A stretch of 64,000 nucleotides of DNA from Callaeas wilsoni (lineage: Eukaryota; Chordata; Aves; Passeriformes; Callaeidae), in NCBI GenBank assembly GCA_013398955.1, contig VWPU01011690.1, positions 62,001 to 126,000 on the forward strand. The letters run 5' to 3'. A program made the translations under genes and the position numbers. Below the pieces are notes generated by a model, which was given only the letters and a program-made list of their open reading frames with translations, was not told where the DNA came from and did not search any database. Shown here one piece after another: positions 24,201 through 33,900 of this stretch. The first letter of the stretch is position 1. Each line of letters opens with the position of its first letter.

Positions 24201-26490
24201 TTAAATAAAACTGGAATGTTTCAGCATCAATTCTCCTGCAACTCATGCCAGTTATTTGAAATGTCAGTGTGATACCTGTAAACAAACACCAATTCTTTTG
24301 GCACAGAAAACCTCCTTGGCAGGCCTGAACAGCACAGCAAGGGTTGGTACCTCCTGCTTCTGTAGCCAAATATTTGCCTTGAGAGGAGTAAAGCCAACCA
24401 GTTGTGGAGTAAATTCCTTTCTTTTCCAATCCCTTAAATTGAAGTGGGTGCCAAAGCACAAAAGGTGATGACAAAAAAAACCTCATTATTTCAGCTTTGA
24501 TTTTTATTCTGGCAATAACCTCTCATGATGTAAGAAATTCGGAGCTATTCTTTTTATTTACTTATTTATGCACAAACAGAAATGAATCTATACATAACAG
24601 GGAACGTGAGATAATTGAATCTGTACTTCCAAGGTTGTTATAAAGCACTTGCTCAGCTGAGAGCATTTAAATATGCACAGCCCAATAAATCCTTCAGGAT
24701 GTTTCTCTGTCTCAACAACAAACGGGCTCCAGTGACCGAAATTCACTGCTTGATTCATTTTTTCACCTTCATACAACACCATAAACAGGTATTTCTCTTG
24801 TCTTTCTGCTCAAAAAAAAATCCCTGGCAAATATTAATTCATTGCCAGAAGTAGATTTTCCAGCACTAAAAAATCAGCTGAAACCTTTCTTTGCTTTAAT
24901 ACATCTGTTGAAGAGGGGAGATGGGTTATTCTTCACTTATGACATATTTGTGTTGTAAGTATTTTTAATTTTCAGAATTTATTGTTCAATCTTGTGTTGG
25001 CAACTATCATTTTTATCATTAAATATAGCTGAAGTGTTTTATTTGCCAGTGAATTAGAGAGCACTGTGCCCAGGAAAAACAATCTTTGCCAGCTCCAATC
25101 CCATTTTTCTTTCACCTATAAATCCCTGCTACTGGGCAGACTTTGCTCAGCAGCTCTCTCACATCTCTACAAAAACTCAGCCTCTTTTTTCACAGCTTCT
25201 GAGCCATCCACTCAAAAAGTGAACAGCCCCAAAGTCTAAAAATCTTCTTGCTACTGGGAATTTGAACCAATTAGAGTAAAAACAACAGAGGAAGTCAGCA
25301 AACAGACTTCAAAACGTCTCCAATCATCTGATAATAGGTTGAGAAACATTACAGATTTAACCATAACAAAATGGTTACACAAAAGCATCACTTTAATTTC
25401 TTCAAAACCATTCTGCTCTGGTGCTGAAAACCAGATCCCCCTGAAACCACCGGGTAATTCTGGGGAAAGCCACCAGCATTTAAATCTTCTGATTTAGCAG
25501 CAATTTCCAATCACTGCAGCTCTGATCTTCCAGTAAAAATAAACTTTCTCCTGCTGGCTCACACAGTATTTATTAATCAACTAGAAGGTCTAAGATTACC
25601 TGTAAATTAATACCTTGTATATGTATTTTGAAGTATTTTTGCCTCACTGTGCACTTGATTATGCACTCTAGGAAATTCTGAAATGATGGAAGGGACATTA
25701 CCTTAATTTAACTACAACATTGTAGCCACTTACTCGAACAAATATATTCAGCTAATTTCTCAGCATTTCCAGACTTTTCTCCTTGTGGAATAAGACCAAT
25801 TTCTTCCACTAGAACCAAAGACAGCAAAGAAAAAACCATGGAAAACAATGAGAACAATTCAGATTTCCTGTCCAGAAACCTGGGATGGAAAGGGAGGCAC
25901 GACTTGGTCCAAGCACACAAATAATTTGTGCCCAAGCTCAACCAGGGTTAGAATCTCTTTCACCCAATTTCATTTCCAAAGGCAATGACAAAACCACATT
26001 CAAATTAAGAACAAAGTGGGTTTTTTTCCCCGTTTTGACCCAATTTTTCAAGCAGTGACCATTACATTACAACAAAAGGAGCACAAATCCAAAGGCTGGA
26101 TTACATCCACGGATATCCTTGGCTGGAGCATGGGTAATTCTAATGTTTATATAATTACCTCTCTTCCAAATTATCCAGTTCTAAAACTTGTCTTTTTCTT
26201 CTCAGCACCTTTGAACAGCAGCCACTCCTCCAAAAATTGTACTTACAAGCCAGATTTAGCCAAGATTTCCTTTTTTAAACCCCAGCTTACCTAAAGAAGC
26301 TGTAGCTTTTCCTACCACATATGTTGGTTTGATATTCCACATTTGTTTAAGAGATTTTGACCAGGCTGAAAAACATTAAATTATACTAAATTAAATGAAA
26401 TTTAAGCACATGGCAACAGAATGTGAACGCTAAATGACTATTTTGGACTTCTGTTTAATCCACAAATACAGCAAAATAATAATAACAACA

Positions 26491-26549
<59 letters not shown>

Positions 26550-28989
26550 TACTACTACTACTACTACAACTCCACTACATATTCAGCAAATCTGGATGTA
26601 CAAATCCCAATGGATCAAAAATAGATACACCAATTCTTTTACTGCCTTGTTTTAAATCAGAGAAGCACAGGACACTGAGTTTTTTTCCTGGTACTCCTGG
26701 AGGGTCAGAAAAAATACAAACTACAACAGTAAAAATAAAAATCAAAAGGAAAAAACCAAGAATTTATTGCCTTTGAAAGGAACCAAAATAGGAACCACAC
26801 ACTCATTTTATTATTAAAATATGTATTTCCCCAAAGTCCTAATCAAGACTAGGGATGAAATCTAGAGAAGAGATTATTTTTGACCTGAAATCTTAATATA
26901 TTGTCCTCTGCTGCTGCAAATGCTACAGTAAGCTGAGGGTCTCAGTGCATTTTTGCTTACTCAAGGGTGTAACCTTACTCACAGGACATTGATTTGTCCA
27001 CAGCCCAAAAAATGGAGCAGATAAAGCAGAAATTCCACGCCAGAATCACCCAACATCAGAATCTGGAAGAGTTTACATGGATTTGACATTCCGTTGTGAT
27101 GGGAATTTCTACTCAGCAGGATTCTTCCTCGCTGTTGGCTTTTATGCATCAGCACTTCTCACCATTTTTTAGCTAATAATTAACTCACTTGAGAAATTTC
27201 TTATTCAAGACAGAGAATTGCCTTTTTCTGCAGCATTTCCAACGAATTATACAGGCACAGAAGTAACGGCCAGTTTTTATGAGCTGATCTTCTCTTTAAG
27301 GGAGGAAAGCAGCTAGCAAGCAAACTGCAGCAAAATATTCCTTATATTTTAAGAGAACGAGAGGACCAGAGCTGGAAAAGCTCTCACTAATTAGCAATTT
27401 GCACCAAAAGCTCCTTCCTTTCATTTTTAAGTATGGAAAACACAACCCTTAGAAGCTCAACGTGGCATGAGCCCTTTATGATGCTAAAAGAATTACGAGA
27501 TGCAGGTTTTGTTAAAGAGTCATGCCCCAGATACCTACTGGTGGGTGAAACAAAATTCAACAGAACCCAAACTTCACGAGATGCTGAAAGAAAAAGACCA
27601 AGGAATGTCACCATGTACTCACCTTCTTTTTTACTCTTCTCTTTTAAAGACATCTTGATGGCTTCTAACGCTCTTGGACTGGTAACAACTAGGCCTCCAT
27701 AGCACTCTGGATGGGAAAGCTATTTAGAAACAGGAAATGTAAGAAATTAAAACTAAATGAAAAGAAATTAATTTAAAAAATCAGTTGATCAATTATTTAT
27801 AACCTTGTGACAAACAGAACAGCTTCAACAGCTGCCTGAAATGCCCCAATACTGGTGACAGTTTATGGTCCCCTCATTTAAATGTGAATTCTGTCTGAGC
27901 AATTTAATTCCTTAACAAGCAGGGGCAAGGTCCCTGCTGTTGTACATGAAATTTTACTGTACGAAGCTGGTTTGTGGCAACACAAAGTACCACAAAGAGA
28001 ATGATTAAATGGGATCCTGGCAACCAAATCCTGCTGGAAATAAGACAAGGGAAAGAATTTCAAACTTACCTTCTCAAATAAGCTGTCAAGAGAGACGAAT
28101 TCAAATGACAGAACTGGGATCAACGTTGCTTCCAAGCTGTATGATCCTAATTCCTACCAAGAAAAGGTCTGAAGCTCTTGAAATGAGTTCCAAACTCATT
28201 GGAAATGAGTTCCAAACTCTTGAAATAAGTTCCAAACAAATGTGTTTTTTCTTTTTCAAAGAGCTGACTAAGCCAGCACAAGCATTTCTCTTTACTAAAG
28301 CAAAATAAAGAGGCATTTTATTTCTTTTCCCTGGTAAATCCAGTTTGGATTTGTTAGTTATTTAATAATACAACATTTTATTAAACACACAGCTGTGGGA
28401 CTGTGGCCTCCTGAGCTACAGGAGACACCAGCACGTAACTCTGAAGTCCCCGAGTGCCCACCCAGTCCTGCAAACATCCCTGTAATTCTGTCAATAGGTT
28501 TCTTCTAAAGAAATAACCCTCCTTTATCAGGAGTTCTTAAACAGAACTCTTACAAGTCAGACTTACATGACCAAGGGATCCCAGCAACAGGTAACCTCCA
28601 TTTCACATCACATTCCCAGTAAAAATACAAAGAATTTCTGTAATCTGAATTCTGTCCGTATCAACATCATCAATATTAATTAGTTCAAATGAAGCTGGTT
28701 TCAGATCAGTACTTTACTGAGAGCTTTACAGTGAATTCAGTACAAATGTCCCCTAATTAATGTAATTTTTTGCAGGAAGGGCGTATTTCCCAAGATACTT
28801 GTTCTCTTAGCATCATTTCAGGCATGCACTAATATTGATTAAGCCCCTTTCCCCACTTGAAACAATTACATTCATATTTAATAAAGAAGTGACACCTTTT
28901 TTTTAGTTTTCTTAAAGTTTACTCACTTTAATATATGGATCTGGTCCTGAATCTTTGTCTTTGGGCTCCTTCAGCAGCAGAACCTTCAT
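21298..28989 (-). CDS. UROS: UROS, uroporphyrinogen-III synthase (complete, 9 coding exons, 269 aa)
   Basis: This cytosolic enzyme cyclises hydroxymethylbilane with D-ring inversion to uroporphyrinogen III, the fourth step of heme synthesis from 5-aminolevulinate. Coding exons on -: 28927-28989, 28070-28153, 27623-27719, 26291-26365, 25734-25808, 23180-23263, 22791-22876, 22125-22223, 21298-21444. They sum to 810 bases with all phases consistent, giving 269 residues against 265 in human. Peptides that fix identity: [10 protein letters not shown] (start), [85 protein letters not shown] and [20 protein letters not shown] near the C-terminus. The start is the first ATG after the exon 2 acceptor. 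The donor of the 23180 exon (GTTGAA) is weak. Residue 73, Cys in human, is Ser here. Confidence 0.96.
21838..21965 (+). mobile_element. CR1 LINE 3' end in UROS intron
   Basis: The tail reads GAAGGTGTCCCTGCCCATGG, then TTTTAAGGTCCCTTCCAACC and CAAACCATTCTGAGATTCTA, the standard CR1 3' terminus. It lies between the two last UROS coding exons. Confidence 0.9.
22280..22575 (+). mobile_element. CR1 LINE 3' end in UROS intron
   Basis: This longer CR1 copy runs from the GAATTCCTCCCTGTGAAGG region through GTGTCCAAGGCCAGGCTGG to the tail CCAAACCATTCCATGATTCT. It fills about half of the 567-bp intron 22,224-22,790 and starts within about 60 bp of the exon at 22125-22223. Confidence 0.92.
23264..25733 (-). 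other. UROS: UROS intron, no other gene seen
   Basis: A 2.5-kb AT-rich intron between UROS coding exons 5 and 6. An open frame near 24,264-24,461 on - does not resemble UROS or any family I know. Confidence 0.6.
26473..26568. repeat. (AAT)n followed by (ACT)n microsatellite
   Basis: About 25 AAT-type triplets, slightly interrupted at the 5' end, pass directly into seven ACT triplets in a UROS intron about 110 bp upstream of the exon at 26291-26365. It is likely length-variable between individuals. Confidence 0.95.
28177..28238. repeat. Short ~21-24 bp minisatellite
   Basis: The motif TTGAAATGAGTTCCAAACTC recurs about three times with small changes, within a UROS intron 25 bp from the exon at 28070-28153. 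Confidence 0.75.
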
Positions 28990-29016
28990 TGTTTACCACG
29001 GAAGCACAGCAGAACC
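28927..29016 (-). CDS. UROS: UROS exon 2 with start codon
   Basis: The acceptor TTTCAG at 29,017-29,022 is followed by 27 bases of 5' UTR and ATG at 28,987-28,989. The exon encodes [21 protein letters not shown], which is 21 codons, and ends in phase 0 before a GTGAGT donor. As in mammals, a non-coding first exon must lie upstream. Confidence 0.9.
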
Positions 29017-29169
29017 CTGAAATACAAGAATGGAATTTATCCAAATTAGATCTAGAGGACTTTTTGACTCAAATAATGACTTGAACAGCTCTGAGAACTG
29101 GGTTGCTACCAGTTGTAGAGCTCCTTACACAATGAGTAAGCAGTTACTGTGCATTCTCTGGGCCAGGAA

Positions 29170-29211
29170 CACCCTGATAAGGGCAGAAAATAACATGCTG
29201 CCTTTAGATAA
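29170..29211 (+). promoter_or_regulatory. UROS: CACCC plus two WGATAR sites upstream of UROS exon 2 (candidate erythroid promoter)
   Basis: CACCC at 29,170-29,174 abuts TGATAA (29,175-29,180), and AGATAA follows at 29,206-29,211, about 155-195 bp 5' of UROS exon 2. Paired GATA and CACCC sites are the usual erythroid signature. Mammalian UROS is known to have an intron-1 erythroid promoter dependent on GATA1. Function here is inferred from position and motif only. Confidence 0.45.
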
Positions 29212-30321
29212 CACTGCTCAAGGAAGAGGCTCCAATGAAACTCATCGGGGGAACACATTTTAAAGAGTATTTTGCAAAAGCAGTAACAAGCCCTACAGTG
29301 CCAGCACGTTCTGCAATGGAATCACCTCCTATCTATAAAAAATTCATTTATTCTATTAATTTCCATGCTAGTTTTCACCCTCTGCTCATCAAAATGAGTA
29401 TGCAAAGATATTGATTTAATTTCATGTATGTGTGTCTATAATAATATAGATAATATTCACATGCCTTGTCTGATACTCTAGGAAACAAGGCAGGACTGAC
29501 AACATCTATTCTGCCATAAAAATGGAAGATGATTGTTCTCAGTTCCTTAAAAGCTGACTTTGGGGCTAAATTCAGAGCTACAAAACATAAGCAAACACAC
29601 CAATAACACAAACAGAAATCCACTCTCTTAGTGCACATTTACCCCAGCTGTCAGTGTGGTACTTTCCTGACAGATCACACACAGAGGAAAACTCATCTTC
29701 CTCTCAATTCTTTCCCTGGGTATCAGTATTCAAATTTTGGCAATGACCTAATTGCTCCCAGAGCAAAGAGAGCTCTCAAAATAACAACAAAAAAATAAAC
29801 ACGGGCACGTTTGACACTTTAAAGGGAACACGAAAATTTGAACCTACTTGAATCGTATTGATAAAGCCGGAATTACATCCCAAGGCTCTGTGCCTTGCAT
29901 TTCTTCTGGCTGGCAACAGCGAGTGCCCAGTGCTCTTCGTTCCACGGCCTCATTAACACCCACCTTCCTTCATTAATTAGGCACAAAGTGGTAAATGGAA
30001 CGTGTTCCACTGAGGCTTCATCATTAATGCCCATTTCTTCAGTGCTTACGGTATTCCACCGCATTTTCCCGATTGGTATTTTTATAAAGACCAGAATCAC
30101 GTTGTGCTTACTGTGCTCTCCCTGTCACCGTTTTCTGCTTGTTTGTCTGGAATTATCCAGGGAATTTGGTTCAGGGGAAGCCGGGACACAATTTTTAGAG
30201 CAAGCAGCGGGCGCCTGATTCCTGTTTTAATTGGCAATTTTTTACTAACGCAGGTTTTTACTTACAGTAATTTTTTGCTAATGTCGGAGATGCTCAGGAC
30301 ACTCTGCTCCTTTTAAAGCAC

Positions 30322-30472
30322 AGAATCCTGGATTCCGTGAGGGTGGAAAAGCCCTGCAGGATCACCGAGCCCGAGCTGCGCCCAGCCCAGAGCCCCGAGT
30401 GCCCCGTCCAGGCCTTCCCTGGGAACCTGCAGGGACGGGGGCTCCAAGCCTCCTCGGGCAGCCCGATTTAAT
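30322..30472 (-). mobile_element. Old, GC-enriched CR1 LINE 3' fragment near the UROS/BCCIP promoter
   Basis: The + sequence follows the antisense CR1 order: CAGAATCCTGGATTCCGTGA, GGTGGAAAAGCCCTGCAGGA, GAGTGCCCCGTCCAGGCCTT, GGGAACCTGCAGGGACGGGG, GGGCAGCC. It lies 280-430 bp upstream of the BCCIP ATG. Confidence 0.7.
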
Positions 30473-30529
30473 CCCTGGCAGCCCGATTTAATTCAATTCC
30501 TGACAGCCATTCCCATGAAGGACCTGCCC

Positions 30530-30960
30530 TCGGAAGGAAGTGACACCGGCAGCACAGAGAGGAAATCCGGGTTCGCGGGGACAGGGGCGGTTCGGGACGC
30601 GCCTCCCCTTTCGGGCTCCTCGGCTGCCTGCTCACGCGGCGCTGCCCGCCGCTCGCTGTCGCGACATTCGGCGACATTCGGCGACATCCATCCCGCGACT
30701 CGCCGCGCCCCGGCCGCACCGCCCGGCCGCCGAGCCGTGCCTGCGCGGCGCCATGGCCACGCCGGCCAAGCGCCGGGCGCGGGGCCCCGCCGGGGAGCTG
30801 GGCTCCCGCAGCGGCTCCCCGAGCTCCGAGGGCTCCCACGGCGGCTCCGAGGGCGGCTCCGAGGGCTCCGAGGGCTCGGCGTGCTCGGACTCGGACGAGC
30901 CCATCGATGAGGTGAGCGGGACGGGCCGCGCTCGGCTCCCGGAGGGGCTGGGAGGGGGCA
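30530..30960. promoter_or_regulatory. CpG-rich bidirectional promoter of UROS (-) and BCCIP (+)
   Basis: This is the most CpG-dense stretch in the window and contains the BCCIP start codon. UROS is transcribed away from it. A GTGAGC donor on - at 30,630-30,635 could close a non-coding UROS exon 1 starting near 30,700. There is no TATA box. The motif GCGACATTCGG repeats at 30,659-30,690. Head-to-head UROS-BCCIP organisation is known in mammals, which supports this reading. The UROS exon itself is inference. Confidence 0.7.
30753..30911 (+). CDS. BCCIP: BCCIP exon 1, Ser/Gly/Glu low-complexity N-terminus
   Basis: It encodes MATPAKRRARGPAGE and then a serine/glycine/glutamate tract built on repeats of GGCTCCGAG-like codons, ending SACSDSDEPIDE in phase 0 before GTGAGC. 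A KRRAR cluster could be a nuclear localisation signal (inference). Confidence 0.92.
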
Positions 30961-33900
30961 GCTCGGGAAGGGGCTGGGGAAGGGCTTGTGCCCTGGCGAG
31001 CGCTGGGTGCGTGTCCTGTGGGAGCGCAGGGCCGCGTCCCTGCGGGTCGGTGATCCAAAGTGTGTTCGCCGCGTTGTTGTCGACAGTTTTTAGTTTTTTA
31101 AACTGTTTTTCAAATGTTGGGCTCCCCGAGGCCTCAGTTGTACAGCCCCGGTCCTTGGCGTGTCCGCTCAGGTGTGGGGCTGGAGGCAGCTGCTTGGAAA
31201 TGGTGCTGTCGGCACAGACTAGCTATTTTACTATATTTTGCCATTTGTTATTATTATGTTCCTTCCTTTTGTTATAGAATCCCAGAATAGTCTGGGTTGG
31301 AAAGGACCTTAAATCCTATCCAGTGCCACCCCTGCCATGGCAGGGACACCTTCCACTGTCCCAGGCTGCTCCAAGCCCCGTCCAACCTGGCCTGGGACAC
31401 TTCCAGGGATCCAGGGGCAGCCTGTGCCAGTGTCTCCTGAATTTTAGTACCTCCCAAGGGATTGTGTGCCTGTTTTCTGCATTACAAACAGGTCTTTAAC
31501 ACTGTTCTTGCAGTGGGCAGCAGAGGCCATGACCTCCGTGTGGGATTGAAGAGAGTTACGAGGCTGAATTGGTGACAAAAGTAAGGCTCAGTTGTTGAGG
31601 TTACTCAGGAAGTGTAATTGAAACTGGCAATTAGAAGGCAAAGTAACTCTGAATGAAGCTGAACAGTGGAATAGGTAGGTAGAGTAACCTTGGCAGGTGG
31701 GACTTTTAATGCTGAGTACCAATAAAAATGTTGGTAGGCACGCAGCATTTGCTCTGGAAGGAGAAGCAGCAGTTCCCACTGTGCTACTGCCGTGCCTGGG
31801 TCTCATCATTTGCCTGCTGAGCAGAGTTCCACAGCGGGGTTAATGATGCCGTGAGGATTTAGGGAAATAGCAGAAGTGTGGGTTTGGATGTCATTATTTA
31901 AATTCTGCAGCAATCTTCACCTTCAGCTAAGGCATTACAGCCCGGCCCTGCAGTTCCCAGGGTTTAACTGCCTGGATCAAACCTCTCTACAGGAAGAGTC
32001 TGTGTGGCTGCAATAGGTGTGATTGTAGGAGCAAAGCATTAAAGGTTTGTTCACTACACAATTGGTGGGTTAGTTTTGAAAAGGTGCTTTCACAGGTGTT
32101 CTCTAAAGATCACAGGAGAAATGATAACATTTAACAATTGCTGAGATTACTGCAAGGTGGAAATGAGTTCTGTTTCTGCTGTTTGCCATTACTTGTCTTC
32201 AAGTCTTTTACAGTTTAGCTTTGTTCTGATATAACTTCTTGCCAAATGTGTGTGATATTCTCTGTTTCACTCCACAGGAAGTGAATATTGAATTTGAAGC
32301 ACATTCCATATCAGACAATGACTATAATGGGATAAAGAAGTTACTACAGCAGGTACTGTGGCTGCTTGTTAGCCAGGTCAATATGTCCATTGATAAATAA
32401 TATCTAAGGAGTTATGCAAAGACATCAGTTCACATTCTCTCTATTGATTTATAGTTTTTATATAGTACTTTGCTTCCTTATATTAGCGAATCCCAGAATA
32501 GTTTGGGTTGGAAGGGACCTTAAAGCCCATCCAGTGCCACCCCTGCCATGGCAGGGACACCTCCCACTGTCCCAGGCTGCTCCAAGCTCCATCCAGCCTG
32601 GCCTTGGACACTTCCAGGGATGGAATAACCACAGCTTTCAGATCACACCGAACTCCAGGGGATATCAGGTGTGGAAATACCAGCCTGGGGAAGGTGCAGG
32701 AGCAAGCACTTCAAACAGCTTATTTTAGTTTTTGCAGTATTATAATGAAGGAAGATAAATAAAAAACTCACTTTATTTTCTACTAAGTGGCCCATGAGAT
32801 ACCATCGGTGCCTAAAACTTGTTTTCTGTCTTGCAGTTGTTTCTAAAAGCTCCTGTTAACACTGCTGAATTAACTGATATATTAATACAACAGAATCATG
32901 TTGGGAGTATTATCAGGGTAAGACAGATTTTACATTTGTAATTGAAGTACAATACTTTGTTTGTTGAAATGACATAATTTCTGTGTTTCAGAAGGAGATC
33001 TTGTCTGTGTTATTTGTGTCCTTTTTTTGCTTTGAGAACAATTTTTCTATGGGAACTGAAATTTTCCATGCCTACTTTCAAGCAAACAAGGAATTTGATA
33101 TATTGTTATTGCTGGTTTCTTTTTGCATATGGGAAGCTTTCCATTCCCTGAATATTGATGTAGTAATGCTGAAAATGCAGTGGAGAGGTTTGGTACCATC
33201 TCCATAAGAAATAGGATGTTGTGACTTCCCTACAAAGACACATCTCTTTGTCCCCCTCCCTATTAAACCTTTATTGCTCTGTGTTTGTTAAGACATTCCA
33301 GGTTTACTTCCCTGCATTAGAAACTGAAGGAAATTGGTTTTGCTTGAGATATTGCCATCCCCTGGGCCGAGATGCTGCTTATTAAATGTGAGCTGTCAAC
33401 TTCTCGTGCCTTTCAAGGGACTCTGCTGTGGGAGCTGCATGACCTGGCTCTCTCTAAAGCTGGCTCTGAGCACACTCAGTGGTGCAGCAGAATTTGCAGT
33501 GTGTGTTTGCACAGATTTCCCTGCTGGTTTTCATCTGCTGATATCACCTGGAAAGAAACACATCTTTTGCTAGAGTAGAAATAGAAAGTCAGTCTTTGAT
33601 TTATCTGAGTTGTTGCTTTTCCTTCCATTCAACAGCAAGCAGAAGTCCAGGAAGACAGTAGTGATGATGATGAAGATGAGGAGGAAGTCTTCGGTTTTAT
33701 AAGCTGCTTGAACTTAACAGAAAGGAAGGTTGGTGTTCCTCAGTAACATCTGGTTATAAATATTAGCATCAGCAATACATGAGACTGCAGCCTCTGTGAC
33801 AAGCCTGGACAGCTGGACCAGGATGTGGAATTCCAGTGTGGAGGGCTGGGGCTGTAAAACTTGCCCGTGGCTTAGCTTTTTTTTTGAATGCAGTAACTTG

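Noticed and set aside
24154..24486. Possible missing UROS exon
   Set aside because: No match to UROS; the exons at 23180-23263 and 22791-22876 fully account for that part of the protein and keep phase.
30468..31058. 196-codon - frame over the same island
   Set aside because: An Ala/Arg/Pro-rich shadow of the CpG island, with no UROS-like content.
30540..31277. 245-codon + frame over the CpG island
   Set aside because: It only partly overlaps BCCIP exon 1 as a read-through; GC-rich DNA lacks stops by chance and the ATG at 30,753 with a GTGAGC donor at 30,912 explains the coding part.
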